A DNA stretch of 64,000 bases. Origin: Candidatus Nitrosopelagicus brevis. GTDB lineage: Archaea; Thermoproteota; Nitrososphaeria; Nitrososphaerales; Nitrosopumilaceae. Below the pieces are notes generated by a model that saw only the letters and a program-made list of their open reading frames with translations, was not told the origin of the DNA and made no database searches. Positions 1 to 9,859 of this stretch are shown piece after piece (the first letter of the stretch is position 1; the number at the start of each line of letters is the position of its first letter). The stretch lies in the NCBI RefSeq assembly GCF_000812185.1, contig NZ_CP007026.1, positions 997,107 through 1,061,106 on the forward strand, in the 5' to 3' direction. The position numbers were made by a program, and so were the translations under genes.

Positions 1-2167
1 CAATTTTATCTATTGCTGCTAATTTCTCAAGAGGCGCTTTTTTGAGTGTGGTTTTGTTTTTGTAGCCATTTTTGTATAAAATTTGAGCACGAACTCGTCC
101 AATTTGTTTAATTTTTACCAATTCAAGATATTTTTCTGGAACACCATGAACTACTTGTAGTCTGAGTAGATCTGATTCGTCAATGAGATTTTGGTATTCA
201 GATACAATCTTTTTTTGTTCATTTTCTTTAGCGTGATCTCTCCAAAATTTAACAATCTCAGTAAAAGTATAGACCAAATCTTTTGCATTTTCTTTAATAT
301 AGAATATATCACCAGGTTCAGCATCAAAGTGTTCTGACATATCTTGGTAAGTCATGGCATCAATCCACTTGTAAAGAATTAACAAACTTTTGAAGCAGTC
401 CTCGTCTGAAAATTTTTGTTGTGTGTATAATTTTTCATTTTTATTAATTAAATCATCCATATCTTCTTGATATTTATCAGGTACTGGAAACTGTGAATAA
501 AATTCTGGGAGATTTGTAATCATATGCAATATTCCAAATGTATGTTTTGTTCCTCTTACATAATCTTCAACATAACCAGTCATATCAAAGGCAGTTTTTG
601 GATCAATTCTTAAATAAAAAACTCTAATACCAAATTTTGTAGGTTCAAAACCATTGTCATCAGTAATCATTCCATATTCTTTTAATTTTTCAAGTTGTTT
701 TGTTATCTTTTTTTCTAACACAGAATCATTTGATAGTTGGTATGCAGCAAAAGTTTGTGAAAAGAATTTAATTATTTTTTCATAAGATGTTGGCTTAAAT
801 TTAGATGCTGTAAAAATAAATCCAAGTAAATTAATTCTTAATGAACTATCTTCATCCAAAGTTTTTGATTCTAATGGTTCAGGTTCACCATCAACATAAT
901 GTTCTAATATTTCATCAGGATATCCTTTTGAAATGATTATTGATTCTCCCATATCATCATATTGGGGTCTACCAGCTCTTCCACACATTTGTTTATATTC
1001 TAAAATACTAATTTTTTCTAAACCATTGTTTGTATATCTCATAACACTTGGAATTACAACTCTTCGCGCAGGCAGATTTACACCAGCAGCTAAAGTAGGA
1101 GTTGCAGTTAAAAATTTTATATGTCTATTTTTATATTCAGTTTCAATTATTGTACGACATCTTTGATCAAGTCCTGCATGATGAAATGCAGTACCATTTT
1201 TCACCATTTGTGCCAATTCAGTAGTTAATTTTGTATTATCATAACTATCCTTTGGAAGAATTTTCTTTGAAATTTTTTCTAATTCTTTTTTTTGGTTTTC
1301 ATTAAGCATTTTTACAACATCTCTTCCAGCCTCCTTTGCCCACGCTACAGCATTTTTTCGTGTCATTGCAAATATCAAACATTGATCTCCATCATCAACA
1401 GTATCCAATCCTAAACCAATCCAATCTTTCTGATGTCTAGATTCCTGACGATCGTTTGAGAGATTTCCTTCAGTTTCTTCTCGGTCTTGGTTCGTTATGA
1501 TATGTCTACTGTATACGGCTTCAGATAATGGAACTCGTCTAAATGTACTCTCAACTAAATCGCAATCTAACCAATCCGCTAATTCATCACTATTCGATAT
1601 GGTTGCACTGAGTCCAATTATTCTAGGTGGATTTTTTCCAATAAATCCAGATCTAAGTCTAGTTAGAACAATTTCTAATGTTGGACCTCTAGTATCATCA
1701 CCAATCAAATGAATTTCATCAGAGACTACCAAACCTATATCATAGATCCAATCTTGTTGAAATGCCATATTTGCATCCATACTTTCATTTGTGAGAAATA
1801 TTACATCTGCATCTTCAAGTTTCTCTTTTTTTTCTTTTGAATCTCCAGTGGATAATGCAACTTTTATTTTTCTACCTAGATTAAATTTCTCTAATTTTTT
1901 AAATTCTTCAAATTTTTCACTGGTTAGGGCACGTAAAGGAGTTAGATAAACAACTTTTGTCTTATGTTTTGAAAGATGAGAAAGAGTTGCTAACATTGCA
2001 ATTAGTGTTTTTCCACTTGCAGTAGGTATTGTTACTAAGATGTTTTTCTTGTCGTCAAATAATCCAGCTTTTACTGCTTCTTCTTGTGGCTCAAATAGTT
2101 TTTCATACCCTTGAGAAGTTAGAAAATCAATTACTTCAGGTTTTAGATCTAATTTACTTATTTTCAT
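1..2167 (-). CDS. hel308: Ski2-type (Hel308-like) superfamily 2 DNA helicase, C-terminus cut by window edge
   Basis: An open frame of about 722 codons runs off position 1, so the C-terminus is missing. It starts at an ATG whose bases overlap the stop of mcm (ATGA overlap), which places it in one transcript with mcm and gins. Visible SF2 motifs are a P-loop IPTASGKT near residue 47-54, the box SDEIHLIG near residue 152 and motif VI QMCGRAGRP near residue 394. These match the Ski2/Hel308 branch, whose archaeal members unwind lagging-strand DNA at stalled forks. Placement next to MCM and GINS supports a replication or repair role. An RNA-directed Ski2 helicase is the main alternative, because the missing C-terminal domains would help decide. 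Confidence 0.85.
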   Translation of the reverse strand, partial: MKISKLDLKPEVIDFLTSQGYEKLFEPQEEAVKAGLFDDKKNILVTIPTASGKTLIAMLATLSHLSKHKTKVVYLTPLRALTSEKFEEFKKLEKFNLGRKIKVALSTGDSKEKKEKLEDADVIFLTNESMDANMAFQQDWIYDIGLVVSDEIHLIGDDTRGPTLEIVLTRLRSGFIGKNPPRIIGLSATISNSDELADWLDCDLVESTFRRVPLSEAVYSRHIITNQDREETEGNLSNDRQESRHQKDWIGLGLDTVDDGDQCLIFAMTRKNAVAWAKEAGRDVVKMLNENQKKELEKISKKILPKDSYDNTKLTTELAQMVKNGTAFHHAGLDQRCRTIIETEYKNRHIKFLTATPTLAAGVNLPARRVVIPSVMRYTNNGLEKISILEYKQMCGRAGRPQYDDMGESIIISKGYPDEILEHYVDGEPEPLESKTLDEDSSLRINLLGFIFTASKFKPTSYEKIIKFFSQTFAAYQLSNDSVLEKKITKQLEKLKEYGMITDDNGFEPTKFGIRVFYLRIDPKTAFDMTGYVEDYVRGTKHTFGILHMITNLPEFYSQFPVPDKYQEDMDDLINKNEKLYTQQKFSDEDCFKSLLILYKWIDAMTYQDMSEHFDAEPGDIFYIKENAKDLVYTFTEIVKFWRDHAKENEQKKIVSEYQNLIDESDLLRLQVVHGVPEKYLELVKIKQIGRVRAQILYKNGYKNKTTLKKAPLEKLAAIDKI

Positions 2168-4242
2168 ACTATGTTATAATGACCAGGTTTTGACTCATAA
2201 ATAGATGAGTCTCTAGCCATTTTTCGAATAAAGTTTTTAGCTTCTTCTTCAGTAAACTTTTCAGTCTTTGCTAATTCTTCTACCAATTGTTTTTCTTCTA
2301 CAGGGGTTTTATGTTCACCTTCAAGTGATTTCATTACATCCATGAATAACTGCATCTTTGATACCTCACTTCTAGGTCTTCCTTGTAATACTCCAAGATC
2401 CACTTTTCCAGTATTAACATCAATTCCTGCATCTTCAAACATACTTTGTAATAGATCAATTGCACGTTGCGCATCATCACCCTCAACTTGAGTTTTCATT
2501 AGTAAACGTGCTCTTGCAGTAGCCAATCTAATCAAACCCTCTAATTGTCTAGGCGTGACTGTAATCATTTCTTCAGCCTCAACATTTCTCATCTTCATAT
2601 AATAATCAAGAATTTTTTCTTCAGCCTCCTTAGTTAAGATTGGATTTATTCTTTTTACATATGATAAATATTTGGTTAATGTTTCAGAATCAATTTGTGA
2701 TTTTTTATCAATTCCACTTGGAGTGTGTAAATTAATTATGTGTTTAGCAATTTGTGTATCTCTTTCTTTTGATGGTTTGTCACGAACTACAAAAATTAAA
2801 TCAAATCTTGTTAGTAATGGAACTGGAAGATTAACATTTTCTGTAATATTTTTGAAAGGATCATATTTTCCAAACATTGGATTTGCTGCTGCAAGAATTG
2901 AAGTTCGAGCATTTAATGTTGCAACAATTCCTCCTTTAGAAATACTTGCTGTTTGTTGTTCCATAACTTCGTGTAATGCACTTCTATCTTCAGCTTTCAT
3001 TTTATCAAATTCGTCAATACAAACTAAACCTTGATCACCAAGCACTGTTGCGCCAGCTTCCAACATGAAAATTCCATTTGTGTCTCTAACAACTGCTGCA
3101 GTTAAACCAGCTGCAGTAGAACCACGTCCAGAAGTATACAAACCACGAGGAGCTACTCTAACACAGAATTTTAACATCTCACTTTTTGCAGTACCTGGAT
3201 CACCAACTAGGAAAACGTTGATGTCACCTCTAATTTTACTACCATCTTCTAATTCCCTTTGTGTAGAACCAGCCATTAGTAACAAAATTGACTCTTTGAT
3301 AATTTCATGCCCTGTAATATGAGGAGCATACGAGTCAATCAATTGTTGATACAAATCAGGACTTTTGGATAATGATTTAATCATTTTTTCTTCTTCAGGT
3401 GAAATTTCCTCTCTTTGAATTCTTCTTGATTTTTTATCTTTTTTACTACCTAAAAATTCAACATTATTTCCATCCAATCTTAATCGGTACAAAGGACTAC
3501 TGTTCTTTGATACACCACTCATTTTCTCTTGTTCGATTCTAACTATTCCCGTAAGAACTACTCTATCACCAGGTCGTGCGTTATCTACCAAATCTTGTTT
3601 TACAGTAACATCAAGATAATGAGGTAACTGTCCAGGTGGAAGATCTTCAGGCAATTCTTGTAAACGTACAAATTGTACATCAATAAAACGGCTTGATTCA
3701 GGCTCTACACCGAGTTCTCTGTGAGTACATTTTGGATTTGAACACTGTACAGGAGATGTTAAAGATAAACCATGTCCAAGTAGAACATCAGTTCTATGTC
3801 CTTCTGGACAGACAAAAACTAATTCTTTTGCAAGAGGTTTTACTTCAGATGCTCTTAACACCATTCCAGAAACACTAGTAATTTTTCCAATAACTTCAGC
3901 GTTAATTTGACGCAAACTTCGCTGAACAGGATAATTTGCAATTCTTGCTCTTATTTCATGTTCAATTTTTTTTGCATATTTTGGAAAACGTTCTTGTAAA
4001 ATTTCCTTTATTGCTCTTGAGAATGCTTCAAGAATTGAATCAGGATTTTCACCAAAAACAGATTCAATGTCAGGATGTAATACAAGATCGTTATAATCAA
4101 TATTGATAAATTTAGATTTTGATGGCATCATATTATCAATATCATCAACATATCGGAAATTTCCTTTTTCATCCTTAAACTCTAGTAAGAATTTTTTTAC
4201 ATAGTCAGATAATGCAGATTCAGTTTGTGTTTCAAGTGTCAT
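2164..4242 (-). CDS. mcm: Replicative helicase MCM
   Basis: The 692-residue protein has the usual archaeal MCM length. The N-terminal half carries an OB-fold region with a cysteine-rich zinc-binding segment around residues 145-175 (CPEGH and CSNPKC). The AAA+ half has Walker A GDPGTAKS near residue 346, Walker B CIDEFDKM near 406 and an arginine finger LTRFD near 477. The C-terminus looks like the usual winged helix. MCM forms the ring-shaped 3'-5' helicase that opens DNA ahead of the fork. The start overlaps the end of the GINS gene by four bases and the end overlaps the downstream helicase start, so the three genes are probably translationally coupled. Confidence 0.98.
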   Translation of the reverse strand: MTLETQTESALSDYVKKFLLEFKDEKGNFRYVDDIDNMMPSKSKFINIDYNDLVLHPDIESVFGENPDSILEAFSRAIKEILQERFPKYAKKIEHEIRARIANYPVQRSLRQINAEVIGKITSVSGMVLRASEVKPLAKELVFVCPEGHRTDVLLGHGLSLTSPVQCSNPKCTHRELGVEPESSRFIDVQFVRLQELPEDLPPGQLPHYLDVTVKQDLVDNARPGDRVVLTGIVRIEQEKMSGVSKNSSPLYRLRLDGNNVEFLGSKKDKKSRRIQREEISPEEEKMIKSLSKSPDLYQQLIDSYAPHITGHEIIKESILLLMAGSTQRELEDGSKIRGDINVFLVGDPGTAKSEMLKFCVRVAPRGLYTSGRGSTAAGLTAAVVRDTNGIFMLEAGATVLGDQGLVCIDEFDKMKAEDRSALHEVMEQQTASISKGGIVATLNARTSILAAANPMFGKYDPFKNITENVNLPVPLLTRFDLIFVVRDKPSKERDTQIAKHIINLHTPSGIDKKSQIDSETLTKYLSYVKRINPILTKEAEEKILDYYMKMRNVEAEEMITVTPRQLEGLIRLATARARLLMKTQVEGDDAQRAIDLLQSMFEDAGIDVNTGKVDLGVLQGRPRSEVSKMQLFMDVMKSLEGEHKTPVEEKQLVEELAKTEKFTEEEAKNFIRKMARDSSIYESKPGHYNIV

Positions 4243-4754
4243 TTCTTTTTACCCAATATTTGTTCTTTAAATGCAAGACTAGCATTATGTATCTGATTAT
4301 AATATACTTCTTCTTCTACACTAAGTTTTGACGAGAGGTCAGATGTAAGTTTGGATGAATCTGCCAATCTGACAATTTTACCCTGACGTATTCTAACTAA
4401 TTGATTTAACATACTCTCAGCTTTATCAAAGTCAACAGTTTCAAGTTTTTTCATGTATGCATGAAGTTTAATGTAAAAATGTTTGTCTAATGTCGCAAGT
4501 GTATCTTCATCTGCAATATCTTCTTTAACTTTTGCTTGTTTTAATTCTTTAATCATATCTTGCTCATGTAAAATTACATGTTTTTCTGATTCTAAAATAT
4601 CAGCAACCCATCTAGGAATATTCATCATTTCATTTTCTTTTCCGTCTATCTGTACACCAGATACATCCATCTTTAGGTCATGTTTGAATTCGACTTTAAC
4701 ATCTTCTAGACCATATCCTATCGAATGAACTTTGATTACATCTTCTAATTCCAA
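4239..4754 (-). CDS. GINS complex subunit (Gins51/Gins15-like)
   Basis: This 171-residue protein has the alpha-helical, charged character of a GINS subunit, with the segment IPRWVADIL near residue 46 that is typical of the A-domain of archaeal Gins51. In archaea GINS joins MCM and a GAN/Cdc45-like nuclease to form the CMG-like helicase. The gene lies directly upstream of mcm with a four-base overlap, the arrangement expected for a helicase accessory subunit. The assignment to the 51 rather than the 23 type rests on domain order by eye and on the neighbour, so it is moderately secure. Confidence 0.85.
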   Translation of the reverse strand: MELEDVIKVHSIGYGLEDVKVEFKHDLKMDVSGVQIDGKENEMMNIPRWVADILESEKHVILHEQDMIKELKQAKVKEDIADEDTLATLDKHFYIKLHAYMKKLETVDFDKAESMLNQLVRIRQGKIVRLADSSKLTSDLSSKLSVEEEVYYNQIHNASLAFKEQILGKKK

Positions 4755-4842
4755 TATTGATCACACACCTTTCAGGGATTTATGGACAGCGATCGATCAA
4801 TTTTCTCAACAATTAGCTTTGATCATTTGATCCTTCTAGGCA

Positions 4843-4851
4843 TTTATTAAT
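4843..4851 (+). promoter_or_regulatory. TATA-like box of rfcS
   Basis: The AT-rich element TTTATTAAT is centred about 25 bases before the rfcS ATG. At the archaeal TATA-to-start spacing the transcript would begin at or very near the start codon, so a leaderless mRNA is likely. The interval between the divergent gins and rfcS genes is only 117 bases and holds both promoters. Confidence 0.5.
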
Positions 4852-4871
4852 AACAAAATGGGTTTGCAACT

Positions 4872-5828
4872 ATGACAATTTCAGATATTATGTGGGTAGA
4901 GAAGTATAGACCAAAGAAAATCTCAGAAATAGTCAATCAGAAAGATATCAAAGGTAGCCTTTCAGCACTACTCAAAAATCAAGAAGAGATGCCACATTTA
5001 CTTTTTTCAGGTTCTGCAGGAGTTGGAAAGACTACGATGGCATTGTGTATTTCTCAAGAGATTTTGGGAGACAAATGGAAAGACTACACACTAGAGCTGA
5101 ATGCATCAGATGAAAGAGGAATCAACATGGTAAGAGAAAGAGTGAAAAAATTCTCACGATTTGCAGGACTAGATACAGAGATTCCATTTAAAATAATTAT
5201 TTTAGATGAGGCAGATGAGATGACGTCAGATGCTCAAACAGCATTGAGAAGAATTATAGAAGACACAGCAAAATTTTGTAGATTTATTTTGATTGCAAAT
5301 AACATTTCAAAAATTATCAATCCAATTCAAAGTAGATGTGCAGTTTTCAAATTTTCACAAATTGATGAAAAAGAGATCACCACACATCTAAAAGCTGTAT
5401 TAAAAAAAGAAAAAGGTAAGGCTGATGAAAAAGGTCTAAAAGAAATCGCAGGATATGCAGGAGGAGATCTTAGACATGCAATCAATCTATTACAAACCGC
5501 TGCAAGTACAGGAGATATCACTCAAGATAGCGTGAAAGCAGCTGCAGGATTAACAAAAACAAATGATGTAGAAGATGTTTTAAAATTAGCAGTTTCTGGA
5601 AAAATTCAAGATTCTAGAAACAAAATGATTGAGCTGGTCAAAGTGTATGGAATGTCAGAATCAGACTTTCTCAAATATATCAATCAAGCATTATTTTCTG
5701 CAAAATATGATAATCTGGAAGAGTTATCACAGATTATAGCAAAATATGATTATCGAATTTTAGTTGGTTCAAATCCAGAAATTCAATTATCAGCAATGCT
5801 AGCAGAATTAGGTAAATTTTCTAAATAA
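4872..5828 (+). CDS. rfcS: Replication factor C small subunit (clamp loader)
   Basis: The 318-residue length equals that of archaeal RFC small subunits. The N-terminus has the RFC box VEKYRPKKI. Walker A SAGVGKTT lies near residue 48, Walker B ILDEADEM near residue 114, and the SRC motif (IQSRC) near residue 152. RFC loads the PCNA sliding clamp onto primed DNA using ATP. The ATG at 4872 is preferred because of the TATA-like box 25 bases upstream; an internal ATG seven codons on (MWVEKYRP) would also keep the whole family core. It is divergent from the gins-mcm-helicase transcript, giving a compact replication locus. Confidence 0.97.
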   Translation: MTISDIMWVEKYRPKKISEIVNQKDIKGSLSALLKNQEEMPHLLFSGSAGVGKTTMALCISQEILGDKWKDYTLELNASDERGINMVRERVKKFSRFAGLDTEIPFKIIILDEADEMTSDAQTALRRIIEDTAKFCRFILIANNISKIINPIQSRCAVFKFSQIDEKEITTHLKAVLKKEKGKADEKGLKEIAGYAGGDLRHAINLLQTAASTGDITQDSVKAAAGLTKTNDVEDVLKLAVSGKIQDSRNKMIELVKVYGMSESDFLKYINQALFSAKYDNLEELSQIIAKYDYRILVGSNPEIQLSAMLAELGKFSK

Positions 5829-6119
5829 TTAAAAACCCTCAGGTGGTTTTTGCACAAATACATTGCATACAAGAGCATCAGTTTTTTCATCTCTATATTG
5901 AACATTACAAGAGACAAATTTTCCCTTTAATGCACGCTCTAAATCTTCAAGAGTTGTTTCCTTGTATTCAGGATTTTCAGGATTATCAATTTTAGATATT
6001 ATGATTTTTTCAATTCTGCCATACTGTTCCTGATTATCTTTTCTATAATGAGTCACATCTAATTCAAATGCATTTCCAGAGATACATCTTACAACTGGTC
6101 CTCCAATTCCATCTCCCAT
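5829..6119 (-). CDS. Conserved small protein of unknown function
   Basis: This is a soluble protein of about 96 residues beginning MGDGIGGPVVRC. I do not recognise a named domain. A longer start at 6140 would add the hydrophobic segment MYYLIFF, which looks like non-coding AT-rich sequence read through, so the inner ATG is preferred. The sequence is acidic and mixed alpha/beta in character with three cysteines and no metal-binding pattern. It lies tail to tail with rfcS, starting on the base after the rfcS stop, and close to a serine tRNA gene on the same strand. The coding frame is clean. Confidence 0.7.
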   Translation of the reverse strand: MGDGIGGPVVRCISGNAFELDVTHYRKDNQEQYGRIEKIIISKIDNPENPEYKETTLEDLERALKGKFVSCNVQYRDEKTDALVCNVFVQKPPEGF

Positions 6120-6161
6120 GAAAAATATGAGATAATACAAGTATAAATTTCAAAATTAAAA

Positions 6162-6245
6162 CGCCGAGAGAGGGATTTGAACCCCCGCGTTCTTGCGAAC
6201 ACAGGCTCTCAAGGCCCGCGCCCTACCAGGCTAGGCGACCTCGGC
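6162..6245 (-). tRNA. tRNA-Ser (anticodon TGA)
   Basis: An 84-base cloverleaf with a long variable arm. The acceptor stem GCCGAGG pairs with TCTCGGC, and the anticodon stem CGGGC/GCCTG encloses loop CTTGAGA, giving TGA, which reads UCA. The T arm contains GGTTCAAATCC. The discriminator base is G, as expected for archaeal serine tRNA. No intron and no encoded CCA. Confidence 0.95.
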
Positions 6246-6314
6246 AAAAATTGGTGGTAAATACTGCTTAAAATTTGTAAGTATCAAACGAGAAAGTGAA
6301 AATTTAGAGTAAAT

Positions 6315-6890
<576 letters not shown>

Positions 6891-6891
6891 T

Positions 6892-6903
6892 TATTATTTA
6901 AAT
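6892..6903 (-). promoter_or_regulatory. TATA-like box of the ferredoxin gene
   Basis: Read on the minus strand the element is ATTTAAATAAT, centred about 25 bases before the ATG at 6872. This spacing predicts transcription starting at or close to the start codon. It is a consensus match only; no start site is known. Confidence 0.45.
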
Positions 6904-6988
6904 CTAAATAAAATTAGTGGGAACTAAACATGATTTACAAATATTTTGAAAATATCTACGTTCATATCTTTTCACGTTAACTGACATC

Positions 6989-7654
6989 ATGGACATTATC
7001 AAATATGACATTTACAGTGGTCCAAATATTGGAATCTATAGTACAGTAAATGATGAGTTTATTTTTCTGCCAAGAGGATTTGCAGATGGGAAATCTGAAA
7101 AATTATCAGAATACCTAGAAGTCAAACCATTAGAGGTTTCAGTTGCAAATGCCAGAGTATTGGGGGTTTTGATGGTAGTAAATAATCATGGCATGCTTTT
7201 GCCTAGCACATGCTCAGAGGGAGAATTTAATCACTTTAAGGAAAATACAGATCTTAATGTAGAAATCTTAGATGTAAAGAATAATGCACTTGGAAATATG
7301 ATGAGTGTGAATAACAAAGGTGGAATTGTGTCACCATTAATTCCAAAAGAGGATTTGCAAAAAATACAGGATGTTTTAGATATAGAAGTATTACAATCCA
7401 AAATTGCAGGATTTCAACAGGTTGGAGCAGTCATGGCTACATCAGAAAAAGGAACTGTGGTTCATCCAGAAACAGATGAGGAAGATATGAAGACCATTAG
7501 TAATTTACTAGGCGGGAATATTGAAGCTGCTACAATTAATGGAGGAATACCATTTGTATCATCCGGAATATTAGCAAATAACAATTCAGTTGTAGTTGGT
7601 TCACTAACTAATGGTCCAGAAATTATGATGCTCACTAGAGCATTTTTACATTAA
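6989..7654 (+). CDS. eif6: Translation initiation factor 6 (ribosome anti-association factor)
   Basis: The 221-residue length and repeated alpha/beta pattern fit aIF6, a pentein-fold protein that binds the large ribosomal subunit and blocks joining to the small subunit. Characteristic segments are GPNIGIYSTVNDEF near the N-terminus, VNNHGMLLPS near residue 69, VNNKGGIVSPL near 109 and NNNSVVVGSLTNGPE near 198, which are the repeating pentein strands. The ATG at 6989 gives the family N-terminus. The 3' end overlaps that of hisS by nine bases, tail to tail. Confidence 0.97.
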   Translation: MDIIKYDIYSGPNIGIYSTVNDEFIFLPRGFADGKSEKLSEYLEVKPLEVSVANARVLGVLMVVNNHGMLLPSTCSEGEFNHFKENTDLNVEILDVKNNALGNMMSVNNKGGIVSPLIPKEDLQKIQDVLDIEVLQSKIAGFQQVGAVMATSEKGTVVHPETDEEDMKTISNLLGGNIEAATINGGIPFVSSGILANNNSVVVGSLTNGPEIMMLTRAFLH

Positions 7655-8917
7655 TAGTTTTTTTACATGTTCTAATAACTCAGAAATTAAAATTTTATTT
7701 TCAGTTCTATCTGACATATTTCTTACAACAACCATATTTTTTGAAAGTTCATCTGGACCTACAATTATAACAAATTTTGAGTTTGTTGATTGTTCCATTT
7801 GTTTTTTTAATGCTCGACCAGATAGATCAATATCAGTGGGGATAGAATTCTCTCTTAAGATAGATGCAATCGTCATGGCATTTGATTTCACATCTTCATT
7901 TACATACAAAACAGAAATACGATTAGTTTTTTGTAAGAATGATGAATTTTGATTTTCCAAAGCAAGTATTATCCTTTCAACACCACCTGCAACACCTGTA
8001 GCGCCAAGATCATCTCTACCAAAAACAGATGGCAAATTATCATATCTTCCACCACCGACTAATGCACCAATATCGAAGTTTTTATCAAAAGCCTCAAAAA
8101 CTATTCCTGAATAATAATCAAGACCACGAACAATTCCAAAATCAATTTGAATATTATTTACATTGCGATTTTTTAACGATTCAAAAAGAGATGTAAGTTC
8201 AGTCCAGTTTTCAAATTGTGTTACATCGAATTTTTTAGATATTTCATCTGGAGATCCTTTCAATTTTGAAAATTCTATTATTTTTTCTAATTTTTCTTTA
8301 GAATATCCCTTTTTTTCATATTCAGATATGATTTCCTGTTCAGATTTTTTCTGAATTTTATCTATAGCACGAAGAATATCTGAAATAACCTCGGAATTTT
8401 CAGATTCAAAAATTGATGAGATGTATGATTGAGTGATTTTTCTGTGCGAGATACTAAGAACTATGTTTTCAAGACCAAGATTTGAGAAAAATTTTGAGGT
8501 AAACTCAATAATTTCTGCATCAGTTTCAGTATTTTGTTTTCCAAATATTTCAATATCCCATTGATGGAAAAATCGATATCTTCCTTTCTGTGGTTCATCA
8601 TATCGCCACACTCCTCCAAACGCAGAGATTTTTGCTGGAAGTTTCATTGATTTTTGTCCAGCAATATATCGTGTTAGACCAATTGTAAAATCAAATCTTA
8701 ATGAAACTTCTCGGTCTCCTTTATCATTGAAAAAATAAACATCATCACGAATTGTAGGTCCACTTTTTGCTTCTATAACTGACATCAATTCAATTGGAGA
8801 TGGTTCCATTAAATCAAATCCAAAAGTATTGGCAGTTTCAATAAAATGTTGTCGGATATATTCAATTTTTTGAATTTCCATATTTTCAAAATCTTTCATT
8901 CCTCTTGGTAGATCCAT
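7646..8917 (-). CDS. hisS: Histidyl-tRNA synthetase
   Basis: The 423-residue class II synthetase charges tRNA-His. The N-terminus LPRGMKDF is the family signature. Motif 2 appears as VWRYDEPQKGRYRFFHQWDIE, and the histidine-binding segment RGLDYYSGIVFE lies near residue 264, followed by GGGRYDNL. The C-terminal anticodon-binding domain begins after about residue 330. The length is typical. It is convergent with eif6 and divergent from the archease gene. No odd residues were seen. Confidence 0.97.
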   Translation of the reverse strand: MDLPRGMKDFENMEIQKIEYIRQHFIETANTFGFDLMEPSPIELMSVIEAKSGPTIRDDVYFFNDKGDREVSLRFDFTIGLTRYIAGQKSMKLPAKISAFGGVWRYDEPQKGRYRFFHQWDIEIFGKQNTETDAEIIEFTSKFFSNLGLENIVLSISHRKITQSYISSIFESENSEVISDILRAIDKIQKKSEQEIISEYEKKGYSKEKLEKIIEFSKLKGSPDEISKKFDVTQFENWTELTSLFESLKNRNVNNIQIDFGIVRGLDYYSGIVFEAFDKNFDIGALVGGGRYDNLPSVFGRDDLGATGVAGGVERIILALENQNSSFLQKTNRISVLYVNEDVKSNAMTIASILRENSIPTDIDLSGRALKKQMEQSTNSKFVIIVGPDELSKNMVVVRNMSDRTENKILISELLEHVKKLLM

Positions 8918-8999
8918 TTACAAAAAAAATTGAAACAACGAATTTAGACTTTGCTGTTGTAGTTGTAACTAATTAATAATAGAATATCATGGATATGAA

Positions 9000-9416
9000 G
9001 TGAGTTACAGAACATTAGAGCACGCAACAGACGCAATAATCGAGGTTACTGCAGATAATTTGAAAGAAGCATTTCAGATAGCAGGGATTTCTGTAATAGA
9101 GACAATTCTAGATAGCACAAAAGTCGACGAGATAGATAGTAGAAAGTTAGTAGTTAAAGGAAAAGATCTCAAATACTTGTTATATAATTGGCTTGAAGAG
9201 ATCATAATTTTAACCATCACAGATGGATTTGCTGGAAAAAGAATTGAAATAGATATTCTAAGAAATGAAAATTACGAAATACATGCAGAAGTTTTTGGTG
9301 AAGCAATAAATTTGAAAAAACATGAATTCAAAGTTGAAATAAAATCACCTACATTCCATGAAATGGAAATTAAAGAAGATGATAAAATCGTGATGAAGTA
9401 TTTACTTGATTTGTAA
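9000..9416 (+). CDS. Archease, activator of the RtcB RNA ligase
   Basis: The 138-residue protein begins with YRTLEHATDA, close to the archease signature with its metal-binding Asp/His environment. It ends with the family-typical aspartates near KYLLDL. Archease promotes guanylylation and turnover of RtcB, the ligase that joins tRNA exon halves. The start is a GTG at 9000; the ATG six bases before is out of frame and hits a stop at once. No rtcB gene is in this window. A thioredoxin-like gene follows after 32 bases on the same strand. Confidence 0.92.
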   Translation: MSYRTLEHATDAIIEVTADNLKEAFQIAGISVIETILDSTKVDEIDSRKLVVKGKDLKYLLYNWLEEIIILTITDGFAGKRIEIDILRNENYEIHAEVFGEAINLKKHEFKVEIKSPTFHEMEIKEDDKIVMKYLLDL

Positions 9417-9448
9417 TACAATAAATATTGTAAATAAAATAATGAATT

Positions 9449-9859
9449 ATGGAAGATGAAGAATTAGAAAATATTAAGAAAAAACAACTAGAAGATTTAC
9501 TAAAACAACAAAATATCAATAATATTCTAAATGAAACACCTGTAATGGAATTGACATCGCAAAATTTTAACCAAGAAATTAGCAATAATGATTTACTTCT
9601 AGTAGACTTTTGGGCTGAGTGGTGTGGACCTTGTAAATCAATGCACCCAATATTTACAAGAATGGCAAAAAAATACAAACAAGTTAGATTTGCAAGAGTG
9701 AATGTAGATAATGCTCAAGATATTGCAATGAAATACGGCGTTCAATCAATTCCAACATTTATCATGTTCAAAAATGGTGAAATTGCAAATCAAATGGTTG
9801 GAGCCGTAGGAGAGCCTGGAATACACATGATTTGTAAGAAGTTTACAGAAAATCAGTAG
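9449..9859 (+). CDS. Thioredoxin-family protein with N-terminal helical extension
   Basis: The 136-residue protein has a charged N-terminal extension of about 35 residues, rich in Glu, Lys and Gln and probably helical, followed by a complete thioredoxin fold. The redox site is WAEWCGPCKSM, the cis-proline segment is VQSIPTFIMF, and the strand LLVDFWA precedes the site. It should reduce disulfides in cytosolic proteins. The extension is absent from the second thioredoxin at 20.5 kb and could serve for partner binding. Its 3' end overlaps that of infB by seven bases, tail to tail. Confidence 0.93.
   Translation: MEDEELENIKKKQLEDLLKQQNINNILNETPVMELTSQNFNQEISNNDLLLVDFWAEWCGPCKSMHPIFTRMAKKYKQVRFARVNVDNAQDIAMKYGVQSIPTFIMFKNGEIANQMVGAVGEPGIHMICKKFTENQ

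Noticed and set aside
933-1712. Small plus-strand open frames opposite the first gene
   Set aside because: They are antisense shadows of the helicase gene, whose motifs on the minus strand are clear.
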